NCBI GenBank assembly: GCA_964511025.1
Contig: CAZEDK010000004.1
Coordinates: forward strand, 1-52,337
Origin: CAZEDK01 sp964511025
Lineage (GTDB): Bacteria; Patescibacteriota; Gracilibacteria; UBA1369; GWF2-33-10
Reading direction: 5' to 3'
Length of the DNA: 52,337 bases
The translations under genes and the position numbers were made by a program. A model generated the notes under the pieces. That model made no database searches and was not told the origin of the DNA. It saw only the letters and a list, made by a program, of their open reading frames with translations. The first letter of the stretch is position 1. The number at the start of each line of letters is the position of its first letter. Shown here in pieces: positions 42,832 to 52,306 of this stretch.

Positions 42832-44085
42832 GTGCTACATATATTTGAAAAAAAATTTCTTACAAAAGAAAAAGAAATTAAACATTGGCTCGACAAAAAA
42901 AAATCCACAATAAAAAGTCCTATTTACTCATCGATCGATATTAGGAATGCAGGATTCAAAATCGCTCCTGTTGATGTGAATGTATTTCCTGGAGGTTTTA
43001 ATAATTTATGTCCAAATTATTGCAAAAATGCATCTGAATTTTTCAAAAAACACATTAATAAATATTATAAAACAGCTCAAAAAATTCTTATTTTTCCGGA
43101 AGCTCATACAAAAAATAAATATTATTTTGAAAACTTAAATGTACTTCAAAAAATCATAAAAAATGCCGGATTTGAAGTCTTAATTTCGCATGACAATCCT
43201 CAGCTACTTGATCTGCAGGAGTTTGAAACCGCCAGCGAAGAAAAAATTACATTAGATCGAATATTCAGAAACAATGACACAATAAAAACCTTTAATAACT
43301 TTCAGCCTGATATCATTTTATTAAATAACGATTTATCAAACGGATTACCTGAAATTTTGAAAAACATTCACATCCCAATGATACCCAATATGAATTTAGG
43401 TTGGTTCAGAAGAAGTAAAATGGAAAATCTAAATATATATCAAAAATTAATTGAAGAATTTGCGCAAATATTAGATTTGGATCCATGGTTTTTTTATCCG
43501 TTAAGCAAAGAAATAAAAAATGTAGATTTTCAAAAAAAAGAAGGTATTGAAGAAATCGCCGAAGGTATGAATAAAATTTTTATTCAAATTCAAGATAAAT
43601 ATAATGAATACGAGGAAATTTTACGACAGAAAATAAAACCTTATGTGTTTATCAAAAATTCATCAGGAACTTATGGAATTGGCGTAAAAAGTTTTGAGTC
43701 AGTGGATGAATTTATGAATATGAATAGAAAAGATAGGAATAAATTAAGTGTCGGCAAAGGCAGCCAAGCAATAAATAAAATCATTATACAAGAAGGACTG
43801 CCTACTGTTGACAGATGTCAACATTTTATCGCCGAACCTGTGATATATTTGATAGGCAATAATGCAATCGGAGGATTCTTTCGATTGAATGATAAAAAAA
43901 GTGATCGTGAAAATTTGAACTCAAAAGGTATGCAATTTTCTAAACTTTGTTTTCACAAAATAACAGATTATCATAATACATATACTGATAGTTGCAGTTT
44001 GGATTCTTTGCAAAATATCTACTATACAATTGCAGAAATAGCTTCCTTAGCTGCAGGAATTGAAGAACAAGCTTTTATTAAATAA
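42832..44085 (+). CDS. gshA: Glutamate--cysteine ligase (GshA, PF08886-like)
   Basis: It would join glutamate and cysteine to gamma-glutamylcysteine. The signature SSIDIRNAGFKIAPVDVNVF followed by PGGFNNLC is typical of the PF08886 family known from Acidithiobacillus and related proteobacteria, unlike E. coli or plant GshA. Later motifs are IPMIPNMNLGWFRRSK, FIKNSSGTYGIGV and AEPVIYLIGNNAIGGFFRLN. GTG start, 9 nt after ruvB and 3 nt before gshB. The gshB neighbour supports the assignment. 417 aa. Confidence 0.88.
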   Translation: MLHIFEKKFLTKEKEIKHWLDKKKSTIKSPIYSSIDIRNAGFKIAPVDVNVFPGGFNNLCPNYCKNASEFFKKHINKYYKTAQKILIFPEAHTKNKYYFENLNVLQKIIKNAGFEVLISHDNPQLLDLQEFETASEEKITLDRIFRNNDTIKTFNNFQPDIILLNNDLSNGLPEILKNIHIPMIPNMNLGWFRRSKMENLNIYQKLIEEFAQILDLDPWFFYPLSKEIKNVDFQKKEGIEEIAEGMNKIFIQIQDKYNEYEEILRQKIKPYVFIKNSSGTYGIGVKSFESVDEFMNMNRKDRNKLSVGKGSQAINKIIIQEGLPTVDRCQHFIAEPVIYLIGNNAIGGFFRLNDKKSDRENLNSKGMQFSKLCFHKITDYHNTYTDSCSLDSLQNIYYTIAEIASLAAGIEEQAFIK

Positions 44086-44088
44086 AAA

Positions 44089-45024
44089 ATGAAAATTATA
44101 TCTATCGTAAATCCCCTGCTAACATTAAAAATTGATGATTCTACAATAGAAATCTTGAAAGAATCTATCAAAAGACATCATGAAACTTTTGTAATAGAAA
44201 GAGACGATTTATTTTTTGATAGGCAGAAAATTTTTGGCAATGCGATTGAAGGGAAAGAAGCACTTTTGTATTTTGGAGGCAAAACAAAATCAGCAATTAA
44301 ACGCAAAATTGATCTATCACAAAGTGACGCAATACTAATGAGACAAGATCCGCCGTTTGATGAAGATTTCATTTATATCACTTACCTGCTTGAATTAATC
44401 AAAGACAAAGTTTTCATTCTAAATGATCCTGTATCAGTCAGGAACGCGAATGAAAAATTTTTCCCCATGCAATTTTCAAAACTTATACCAGAAACATTAA
44501 TTTCAAAATCAGATATTGAAATCAAAAAATTCCTTACAAATTTCAAAGATGGGATCGTAATTAAACCTTTAAATAACAGAGGAGGAAATGGAATATTTTA
44601 TGTACACTCAAAAGATGTAAATAAAAACGAAATAATCAAAATTGTTACAAATAATGGTAAAAATTTCGTAATGATACAAAAATTTTTAAAAGAAACTAGA
44701 AATGGAGACAAACGAATAACTTTACTTGACGGAAAAATTTTGAACTGCTGTATACGCATTCCACACAAAGAAGATTTCCGTGGCAATCTAGGTTCCGGCG
44801 CAACAATAAAAAAGTCGCAAGTTACAAAGCAAGAAAAAGATATGATAAAAATCGTTGCTCCGGTGCTTACAAAAATGAATATTCACCTTGCAGGCATAGA
44901 CATTATTGGAGGACTAATTACTGAAATCAATACAACCAGCCCATTTATCGCAAATATGTTATTTCAAGATGCCGCAAGCAAAGTAGTTGATTTCATTGAA
45001 GAAAAAACTAGTACTAAAATTTAA
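44089..45024 (+). CDS. gshB: Glutathione synthetase
   Basis: An ATP-grasp ligase adding glycine to gamma-glutamylcysteine. It shows DAILMRQDPPFDEDFIYITY, LNDPVSVRNANEKFF, GIVIKPLNNRGGNGIF, KETRNGDKRITLLDGKILN, FRGNLGSGATIKKSQ, and AGIDIIGGLITEINTTSP, matching the E. coli GshB order. 311 aa is normal. With gshA it makes a complete glutathione pathway. Confidence 0.95.
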   Translation: MKIISIVNPLLTLKIDDSTIEILKESIKRHHETFVIERDDLFFDRQKIFGNAIEGKEALLYFGGKTKSAIKRKIDLSQSDAILMRQDPPFDEDFIYITYLLELIKDKVFILNDPVSVRNANEKFFPMQFSKLIPETLISKSDIEIKKFLTNFKDGIVIKPLNNRGGNGIFYVHSKDVNKNEIIKIVTNNGKNFVMIQKFLKETRNGDKRITLLDGKILNCCIRIPHKEDFRGNLGSGATIKKSQVTKQEKDMIKIVAPVLTKMNIHLAGIDIIGGLITEINTTSPFIANMLFQDAASKVVDFIEEKTSTKI

Positions 45025-45027
45025 GTC

Positions 45028-46329
45028 ATGAAATTAAAAACAATATACATCTGTGAGAATTGTCAATTGCAGTCTTCAAAATGGATCGGTCAATGTCCTA
45101 GCTGTAATAATTGGAACACTTTTATTGAAGATGTCATCAATGTAGGGAAAAAAGATGAATCTAATATGATTGAAGTAAAAGCACGAACAGCTCTACAGTT
45201 GATGCCATCAGAAACTCACAAAGAAAGAATCAAAACTAATATCTCAGAATTTGACAATGTCATCGGTGGCGGTTTTGTCATCGGAAGTCTTACTCTTTTT
45301 TCCGGTGAACCTGGAATAGGCAAATCCACACTCACAATCCAAATTTGCCAAAAAATTTCAGAACAAAACAAAAAAATACTTTATATCTCGGGAGAAGAAT
45401 CAATAGAACAAATTTCACAACGAGCGCATAGATTAAAAATTAACAATGAAAATCTTCAATTGATAAATTCAAATAATTTAGAAGAAATTCTTGCAACAAT
45501 TAAACATCACAAACCTGATTTTGTCGTAATAGATTCGATCCAAGTAATGTCCAGCGAATTAAGTCCGGGAATCTCAGGTTCGATATCACAAATTCGCCAT
45601 ACAACAGAAAGATTCATGCAATTTGCAAAAACTGAAAACCTAACAATCCTGCTTATCGGACATGTGACAAAAGATGGAACACTCGCCGGACCAAAAGCTC
45701 TTGAACATCTGGTTGATACAGTATTACATCTTGAAGGAGACAGATATCATGAATTTCGAATTCTTAGAAGTGTCAAAAATAGATTTGGATCCACTCTCGA
45801 AGTTGGGATCTTTGAAATGCAAGAAACTGGACTCATCGAAGTAAAAAACCCTTCCAGTAAATTTCTGGAAAGCAGGCAAAAAGCTGCGATTGGATCATGT
45901 CTAGCTTGCACGCTTGAAGGCAACAAAGCCTTTATTATCGAAGTGCAGGCGCTTACAAATATAAGCACTTTTGGTTTTCCAAAACGTACAGCAAGCGGAT
46001 TCGATGTAAACAGACTCAATTTGCTTATTGCGGTACTTGAGAAACACGCTTCTATCAATCTGGCGAATCAGGATGTTTACATTAATATTGTAGGAGGTTT
46101 AAAAATCAAAGATCCTGCAATTGATCTGGCAATCTGTCTAGCCATTATTTCCTCATTCAAAAAGCAGGCGCTAGCTGAAGATCTAGTTGCAATAGGTGAA
46201 ATTGGACTTTGCGGAGAAATTAGAAAAGTAAATCAGATGGAGCGCAGAGAAAAAGAGATTCAAAAAACAGGATTGAAAATTACTGATAACAAAAAAATCA
46301 TTAAAGAAATAACTAATTCTTTATTTTAA
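45028..46329 (+). CDS. radA: DNA repair protein RadA (Sms)
   Basis: A RecA-like helicase that processes recombination intermediates. It has the N-terminal zinc finger (CENCQLQSSKWIGQCPSC), Walker A SGEPGIGKST, the RadA-specific KNRFGS motif, and the C-terminal Lon-protease-like domain (VNIVGGLKIKDPAIDLAICL, IGEIGLCGEIRKV). 433 aa, slightly short at the C-terminus. It ends the ruvB-gshA-gshB-radA unit, and the stop overlaps the opposite gene by 9 nt. Confidence 0.96.
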   Translation: MKLKTIYICENCQLQSSKWIGQCPSCNNWNTFIEDVINVGKKDESNMIEVKARTALQLMPSETHKERIKTNISEFDNVIGGGFVIGSLTLFSGEPGIGKSTLTIQICQKISEQNKKILYISGEESIEQISQRAHRLKINNENLQLINSNNLEEILATIKHHKPDFVVIDSIQVMSSELSPGISGSISQIRHTTERFMQFAKTENLTILLIGHVTKDGTLAGPKALEHLVDTVLHLEGDRYHEFRILRSVKNRFGSTLEVGIFEMQETGLIEVKNPSSKFLESRQKAAIGSCLACTLEGNKAFIIEVQALTNISTFGFPKRTASGFDVNRLNLLIAVLEKHASINLANQDVYINIVGGLKIKDPAIDLAICLAIISSFKKQALAEDLVAIGEIGLCGEIRKVNQMERREKEIQKTGLKITDNKKIIKEITNSLF

Positions 46330-47526
46330 CTTTTTTTTAATCAGAACTGAATATTTTCCTTTGGTGGCTGAAAAATATGTACCGAAAGGGGGGCCAATCT
46401 GTCTACCATCGGGTCCAACTTTATAACTAGGTCCACGATACAGTTTCCTTGATTGTTGCTGGCTAGGACCGGCTTTTGGATGTTTTGGTGAAACTCGAGG
46501 AGGTAAACCTCGCATTCTCCATTGCAATTCCAAATTATCTCTCTGATGTGGTCCCGACCTAAAAAGCTCGGCTGATTTTCCATCAAAAGGCGCAAACATA
46601 TCTATCAACGGTAACCTTACCTCTTGTTGCACACCTGTCACTGCCCGTCTAAAATTTACAACCTTACTATCGGCACCATCTAAATCATTAGAGTTATACT
46701 CCAAAGCCAATGTCCGCGCCAAAAATCCTATAGCAGGTGCAAATTTATACTGAGCATCCAAAGAAGACAGCTCGTCAACCAATACAGCTACATTTAACGA
46801 TTGTGCTTCTTGTGGATCTGCTTGTCTCAACATCTTATTTATTAATTCCATCATACGATCCACTATCTCTTGAAAAAAATTTTCTAATCTAGCCTTTGCA
46901 GCAGCCTCTGTTAATTCACTAATTTTCTGCGCAACTTGTGATTCAATATAAACAATAATTGCCTTTACAAATTGATCACTTAAATTCAATGTTGCTCCAT
47001 CGTCCAATAATTTTGCAATCTCTACTGCAACATTTGCTCCTTCATCTTTTAATTTTAAATTCAAAAAAGCTCTAATATAATTTACTATCCCTGGATTTGA
47101 TTCTAATTGCAGTTTTTGTTCCACATCTTCATCTTCAACGCCAATACGCACAGATGATTTTCTCGCCGAGTTAATACCATATCCTATTATTGCATTTTTA
47201 TAAGCTGATAAAAGATCTGTCGTAAAAAAATCCTCCCTACTTATCCCTGCAAATTTAAAATATTTATCCACTTTTTCTCGATTAACATCAAAAATCACCT
47301 TCAAAGATTTAATCAATTCATCTATACCAATAGGTCTCGCCAAAGACTTATTAAATGTAACAGCCATAATACCTTCCAAAAACTCAACACTTGTAGTTTT
47401 TTTCATCCCTGCTTGACTCAATAATTCATCTAATCCATCTGCCAAATAAGACATAATTGGTGTTATTTCAACATTTGATTCTTCATGCGTTACATTTGCC
47501 GAACTAGGAACAGATGCAATTGACAT
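46321..47526 (-). CDS. Hypothetical protein, 401 aa
   Basis: No family recognised. It is mostly helical and acidic over residues 20-320 with no membrane segment. The last 80 residues are basic and Pro/Gly/Gln-rich (PKAGPSQQQSRKLYRGPSYK), suggesting a flexible nucleic-acid- or envelope-binding tail. A strong promoter lies at 47552-47579. The 3' end overlaps radA by 9 nt. Confidence 0.6.
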   Translation of the reverse strand: MSIASVPSSANVTHEESNVEITPIMSYLADGLDELLSQAGMKKTTSVEFLEGIMAVTFNKSLARPIGIDELIKSLKVIFDVNREKVDKYFKFAGISREDFFTTDLLSAYKNAIIGYGINSARKSSVRIGVEDEDVEQKLQLESNPGIVNYIRAFLNLKLKDEGANVAVEIAKLLDDGATLNLSDQFVKAIIVYIESQVAQKISELTEAAAKARLENFFQEIVDRMMELINKMLRQADPQEAQSLNVAVLVDELSSLDAQYKFAPAIGFLARTLALEYNSNDLDGADSKVVNFRRAVTGVQQEVRLPLIDMFAPFDGKSAELFRSGPHQRDNLELQWRMRGLPPRVSPKHPKAGPSQQQSRKLYRGPSYKVGPDGRQIGPPFGTYFSATKGKYSVLIKKKLK

Positions 47527-47551
47527 TGATTTGAATTAAAGTCTTTCACTA

Positions 47552-47579
47552 ATTATACCACAAAAACCACATTCATCAA
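47552..47579 (-). promoter_or_regulatory. Predicted promoter of the 401-aa gene
   Basis: Minus strand: TTGATG (47574-47579), 16-nt spacer, TATAAT (47552-47557), 25 nt before the ATG. Confidence 0.7.
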
Positions 47580-47673
47580 GACTTTGTCGTTAAAATTTTT
47601 GTTGAATGATTGAACTTATAGTATTTTTATAAAAAGTTTTAAATATTTATATTATTTTCAAAATTATTTTCAA

Positions 47674-50103
47674 ATGAAAAAAGTGTTATCTATTCTCCTA
47701 ATTTCTTTTTCCTTTATCCTTTTTCCTTTATACTTTCTTCTCTATCCCCTATCCTCTTCCGCCCAATCAATCTATCTTCCAACATCCGATTCTGATCAAT
47801 ATCTTCCGACTGTAAAAATACACGCTTTTTCAACAGGTTATGATGGCAGCTTAACCGCTATGTCACTTGGATCCGGCACTCTAATTGACGATCAGGGACA
47901 TATTCTTACAAATAATCATGTCATAGAAGATTATTACGACACAACCCAAACTTATGATGCATTTCAAATTTGTTTAACCAAAGCAAATGATACTGAAAAT
48001 CCTATTTGTGAATTTACAGCTGGAATTGTTGCCAGAAATCAGGATATCGACCTTGCGATTTTAAAAATGGAAAACACAGATGTGCGAGGAAATAATATTA
48101 ATTTTGATTTTTATTTGCCTTATTTAAATGCAAGGATTCCGGAAGTTGGCGAAACAATCAACGCGCTTGGATATCCAGACACAGGCGGAAAAACTTTGAC
48201 AGTGACTCAAGGTATTGTAAGTGGGTTTTTGAATGAAAATAATATTTCCTATATCAAAACCGATACCGATATCTCATTTGGAAATTCCGGAGGGAGCGCG
48301 ATAGATTATTCTGGGAATTTGATTGGCATACCAACTATGATCAACACAAGCTATTCTTCTGAAACTCTCGGTTATTTAATCCCCTTAAACGATGTAAACG
48401 TCCAAGACTTTATTACTTCACATGTAAACGACGAAAACCAATTTAATCTAGTAGCAAATGCAGAACTGGAGGCGCAAATGCTGAAATATATAGAAGCAAA
48501 TGAAAATGGCATATATACGCATGATGATCCTCCGTATAAAATATCAATTATAGATGGCTGGAAAATTGGCAATAAACTCGAAGGTGCTTTCGATGACGAA
48601 GAAAGTGGATATTATTTTTCGTATGGTGACACTGTCACAATTTATCCAAAAGACAAAGATGAAAATTCGGTGCTGTCCACATCCATATCCGTATCTGAAT
48701 TTGGTTATGCTATCACTACAGATGATATAATTTATCGCCTTGAATATTATGCTAGCTCGGAAGAAGAGACTAATTTTGAAAAAGTTCTATTTAACAATAA
48801 ATATGATGCCGTCAAAGAAATTTCAACTTACACAGATTACTGGTATACAGATGGAGATGCAATTTCCACTATTTCATATCATATACCGTATGGTGATAAA
48901 CTAATCAGCTTCTATTATTCGTACGGCAGCTCAGAAACAGATCGTTTGACGGAAATCGAACAAATCATGAGAACCTTCGAAATAGATTTAAGTCAAATAA
49001 CATTTGAAGAGATAAAATATGTAGAAAACCAAGAACCATACGTGAAAGTCAAGAAACCATCGGAAATAAGTGATGAAATTTATCTCATCGATTCAAGTTA
49101 TAGCTGGAATAATGAAAGGTACTTTGGCGCCAATTATCAAAAAAAATTAAATTTGGATTTTTCTGTCAGTATTTATGCCAATGAATATTATTATGAGGAA
49201 TATGTCGGAGATTTTGCTTATTTTCAAGAAGACACAATGAGCTATATTGATAATACGTCATTAATTTCAAAAGGCGCGCTTAGAATAGATGGTCATGATG
49301 GGTTTTATTATAGCACTGAATATGATTATGGAGATGAAGAAGTTTATCGTTATTTAAATGCCTACATTGAAATTAATGATAATTCGTATTTATCAATTTA
49401 TTACTCTGATAACGGGACATCATTTGATATGGGTTTAAAAGATTTCAATAAAATGCTCAAAAATATAGAATTAGAGAACAACGGTACAGGAATTTATTTG
49501 ATACCAAATTTTGCGATTGCGGCGAAAAAAACTCTCATTGATATAGAAAATCATGTTTATGAAGATAATATTAGAAATTTGTATGACTATGATATTTTGC
49601 CTACCAAATCAAAAACCAAATTCGATCCTGAGGGCGAATTAACTAGAGGAGAGTTCATTGAGTGGGCAGGAAAAAGTTTAAAAGATAATGAAGATTTTAT
49701 TAAATTTGAGTCAACTTATTTAGGATGTACAAAAAATTGTTTTGAAGACGTTGATTACAATGGCAGTAGCGGTATTTATATAAAATACGCTCAAAGCAAA
49801 GAAATTATCACCGGTCAAGAAATCGATGGCAAACAATATTTCTTTCCTGATGAACAAATTTCATTAATGGCAGCTTATAAAATATTATTTGAATTATATG
49901 ATTATGAAATATGGGAAATTTCTGATGGTCTGGATCTTCCGTGGTATATGCCATATTTATTAGTTGCCTACAAAGAAAATTTAGTTCCATTCGGCGTTTT
50001 TGATATTGATCACATGCTCAAAAGAGGAGAAGGAGCCTACATACTTGACTGGGTAATCTATGATAACAGTGATTATTATTATGAAGATGACTGGACTTAT
50101 TAG
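47674..50103 (+). CDS. Secreted trypsin-like serine protease with S-layer homology repeats
   Basis: An 809-aa exported protein. The signal peptide (about 1-30, ending SSAQS) is encoded largely by a heptamer array. The trypsin/DegP-like domain (about 45-250) has the triad His82 (TNNHV), Asp126 (DIDLAIL) and Ser205 (FGNSGGSA). No PDZ domain is seen. A long Asp/Tyr-rich beta region follows (270-640). The C-terminus has S-layer homology-like repeats (LTRGEFIEWAGKSL, then CFEDVD and FPDEQISLMAAYKIL). It would be a cell-surface protease bound through S-layer contacts. The stop overlaps folA by 4 nt tail-to-tail. Confidence 0.85.
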   Translation: MKKVLSILLISFSFILFPLYFLLYPLSSSAQSIYLPTSDSDQYLPTVKIHAFSTGYDGSLTAMSLGSGTLIDDQGHILTNNHVIEDYYDTTQTYDAFQICLTKANDTENPICEFTAGIVARNQDIDLAILKMENTDVRGNNINFDFYLPYLNARIPEVGETINALGYPDTGGKTLTVTQGIVSGFLNENNISYIKTDTDISFGNSGGSAIDYSGNLIGIPTMINTSYSSETLGYLIPLNDVNVQDFITSHVNDENQFNLVANAELEAQMLKYIEANENGIYTHDDPPYKISIIDGWKIGNKLEGAFDDEESGYYFSYGDTVTIYPKDKDENSVLSTSISVSEFGYAITTDDIIYRLEYYASSEEETNFEKVLFNNKYDAVKEISTYTDYWYTDGDAISTISYHIPYGDKLISFYYSYGSSETDRLTEIEQIMRTFEIDLSQITFEEIKYVENQEPYVKVKKPSEISDEIYLIDSSYSWNNERYFGANYQKKLNLDFSVSIYANEYYYEEYVGDFAYFQEDTMSYIDNTSLISKGALRIDGHDGFYYSTEYDYGDEEVYRYLNAYIEINDNSYLSIYYSDNGTSFDMGLKDFNKMLKNIELENNGTGIYLIPNFAIAAKKTLIDIENHVYEDNIRNLYDYDILPTKSKTKFDPEGELTRGEFIEWAGKSLKDNEDFIKFESTYLGCTKNCFEDVDYNGSSGIYIKYAQSKEIITGQEIDGKQYFFPDEQISLMAAYKILFELYDYEIWEISDGLDLPWYMPYLLVAYKENLVPFGVFDIDHMLKRGEGAYILDWVIYDNSDYYYEDDWTY
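47706..47761 (+). repeat. Heptanucleotide array encoding a signal-peptide core
   Basis: Eight degenerate 7-nt units of the TTTATCC type (TTTTTCC, TTTATCC, TTTTTCC, TTTATAC, TTTCTTC, TCTATCC, CCTATCC, TCTTCCG). They encode the hydrophobic stretch FSFILFPLYFLLYPLSSS. Confidence 0.7.
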
Positions 50104-50603
50104 GGTCGTTCATAGATCAAATAGCGATAATCAATTCCTTTTTCAGTTATCTTCGTTGAACGACTAATCTCTTTGAAATAATTTGGTATTAAAGGAAAAA
50201 AAGTGTCACAACGAAAATCTTGTTCAATTTGCGTCAAATAAATTTTTTTACATAAAGGATGGGAAATAGCTTCATTATAAATCTGCGCCCCCCCGATGAT
50301 AAAAACATCCAATAAATTCAGGTCGCTCAAAACCTCATCCAAAGATTTAAACACCAAAACTCCATCAGGAACTTGATAATTTTCATTGCGACTCAAAACA
50401 ATATTGATTCTGTTTTTCAAAGGTCTTCTGTTTGCCGGAATAGATTCCCAAGTATTACGCCCCATAATTACAACATTATTTTCATTAGCAGTCGTCACAT
50501 CTTGAAAATACTTCATCTCATTTGGCAATCTCCAAGGAATAGTATTATTTTTGCCAATACCCATTTTGGAGTCCACTGCAGCTATTATGTTGAAAGGTAA
50601 CAT
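50100..50603 (-). CDS. folA: Dihydrofolate reductase
   Basis: It reduces dihydrofolate to tetrahydrofolate with NADPH. The N-terminus FNIIAAVDSKMGIGKNNTIP is followed by WRLPNEMKYFQ, VVIMGRNTWESIP, NRINIVLSRN, and VFIIGGAQIYNEAI. 167 aa is normal. No thyA is nearby. Confidence 0.96.
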   Translation of the reverse strand: MLPFNIIAAVDSKMGIGKNNTIPWRLPNEMKYFQDVTTANENNVVIMGRNTWESIPANRRPLKNRINIVLSRNENYQVPDGVLVFKSLDEVLSDLNLLDVFIIGGAQIYNEAISHPLCKKIYLTQIEQDFRCDTFFPLIPNYFKEISRSTKITEKGIDYRYLIYERP

Positions 50604-50715
50604 ATCAAAATATTTTTTTAAGAATTTTTAGCCAATAATTTAATTCTCTCCTTTTGCATATTATACCTTTATAAATGGATATTTTAGCTAAATTATATAC
50701 CTTATAAAGTAACGT

Positions 50716-52167
50716 TTACATCAACAAAATATAATCCAATGGAATTGTTGCAATATTATATTTTTCATCATAAAAAAGTTCATTTTGTGCAAATATTAAG
50801 CCATAGTCACATTTGATACGCTTCATTGTGTTAATTACTTGATTTAGATCTTTATTACCGGAACCTATTTCAAGAGCTAATTGTTTCAAATTAGCTAATT
50901 TCAGTATAAAATCAGCGCTTTTTTCAGTACTGTCATAACTTATCGAACCCACGCCAGATGCAATAAAATCTCTATAATAATACGAAACGATTAAATCCTC
51001 CAATAGTTTTCCACGCCTACTTAAAAATGTCCCATCCATACCGGCCACACTAAGAAGAGACATTCGAATAGCTGGACTCATGAATAAATATTTAGCAGGT
51101 TTTTTGACTTGTGAGATATTATTGCCGTAAGCACTGATTTTTATAAGCAGTTCAGCTTTTTCCAAAACATCCAGCATAGATGTTATTGTAATCCTGCTTA
51201 AGCCTAGTATTTGTTCTAATTTATGAGAACTTATTGCTTCGCTTTCAGCCAAAACAAATAGTAGGCGTTTAATTGTAGAAAGTGTTGCAAAATCGAACTT
51301 ACCAAGCTCAGCAATATCTTTACTTATTACTCTATCAAGAAGAAGTGAAATTGCATTATAAACAAGTAATTGATCTTTCATCGCCAATGCAAAAGGCATC
51401 GTTCCAATAGACAAATATTCATGTATTTCCAATTTATCCACTTTTGCCCAATATTGATAAATATCCTGTTTAAGCAGTCTTAATTTTGTATAAACTGCTT
51501 TTGCAGATTTAGAAAAATATATAATCTTTTTAAGATTTTTCTTTAATTCAAAAGGTTGCTGTATATTATTTTTAATCATTTGATATTCTGTAAAACTCAA
51601 AGGATACATTTTTTCCAAAATTCCTCTTCTGGCAATATCAGCATTCATTTGCAAGCTAATTGCAGAAGAACCGCTACAAATAATAAAAACATTTTTAGTT
51701 TTTTCATACAATATTTTCAAAGTTATTGCCCAATTCTTATCAGTTTGTACTTCATCTATAAACAAAAAAACAGGGAAATCCAGTTTTTCATATCTGACAC
51801 CCAAAATTTCCTCATAAACATCAATAATTTCTTGTAAGTTAGTCTTAAATAATTCGATCGCCTCATCCAAAGCTACAAACAAAACATGAGTATTATCAAT
51901 TTTGGAAATCAAATCGAGATACAATTGCCCAAGACATGTTGTTTTACCAACCCCGCGCAAACCAGGCATTATAATCCATCTTATTTCAGAATCGTTTTTT
52001 ATAAATTCACTAGTGTATTTTTGCAATTTAACAAAAATATCTCTTTTAGAGAAAAAATCATTACGCTTATTTTTCACCGTTCGTAGCAACTTATCTTTTG
52101 CTAGAACCAATTGTTTCTGAACGAATTCCAAAACTTCTGTATTCATATAGATATTATAATTTACCAC
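50716..52167 (-). CDS. AAA ATPase of the DUF4143 type
   Basis: A 483-aa P-loop ATPase: Walker A PGLRGVGKTT, Walker B FPVFLFIDEVQ, and sensor IICSGSSAISLQM followed by ARRGILEKMYPLSFTEYQ, typical of the AAA_14 group. A winged-helix region (SSHKLEQILGLSRITITSML) and a nuclease-fold-like C-terminal DUF4143 region (GKLLEDLIVSYYYRDF, then SADFILKLANLKQLALEIG) follow. The family is frequent in bacteria and archaea, with unknown role. The start may be the Met at 52149. Confidence 0.8.
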   Translation of the reverse strand: MVNYNIYMNTEVLEFVQKQLVLAKDKLLRTVKNKRNDFFSKRDIFVKLQKYTSEFIKNDSEIRWIIMPGLRGVGKTTCLGQLYLDLISKIDNTHVLFVALDEAIELFKTNLQEIIDVYEEILGVRYEKLDFPVFLFIDEVQTDKNWAITLKILYEKTKNVFIICSGSSAISLQMNADIARRGILEKMYPLSFTEYQMIKNNIQQPFELKKNLKKIIYFSKSAKAVYTKLRLLKQDIYQYWAKVDKLEIHEYLSIGTMPFALAMKDQLLVYNAISLLLDRVISKDIAELGKFDFATLSTIKRLLFVLAESEAISSHKLEQILGLSRITITSMLDVLEKAELLIKISAYGNNISQVKKPAKYLFMSPAIRMSLLSVAGMDGTFLSRRGKLLEDLIVSYYYRDFIASGVGSISYDSTEKSADFILKLANLKQLALEIGSGNKDLNQVINTMKRIKCDYGLIFAQNELFYDEKYNIATIPLDYILLM

Positions 52168-52237
52168 TAAGTAAGCCTGTTGGTATATTTAATTATACCA
52201 GACAAATTTATGATTTTAAGGATTTAACATGAAAAAC

Positions 52238-52259
52238 ATTTGACAGAGAGAGAGAGAGA
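52238..52259. repeat. GA dinucleotide microsatellite
   Basis: About eight GA units in the gap after the AAA ATPase gene start. 52168-52337 holds no gene visible to me. Confidence 0.7.
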
Positions 52260-52283
52260 TGTTATCTTGTCTTACAAGATACA

Positions 52284-52306
52284 GGCAGTGTAGTCATTTG
52301 GGGGGC
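52284..52306 (-). repeat. Terminal repeat, right copy
   Basis: Inverted copy of 33-55, 22 of 23 identical (GGCAGTGTAGTC, then TTTGGGGGGC). Confidence 0.7.
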
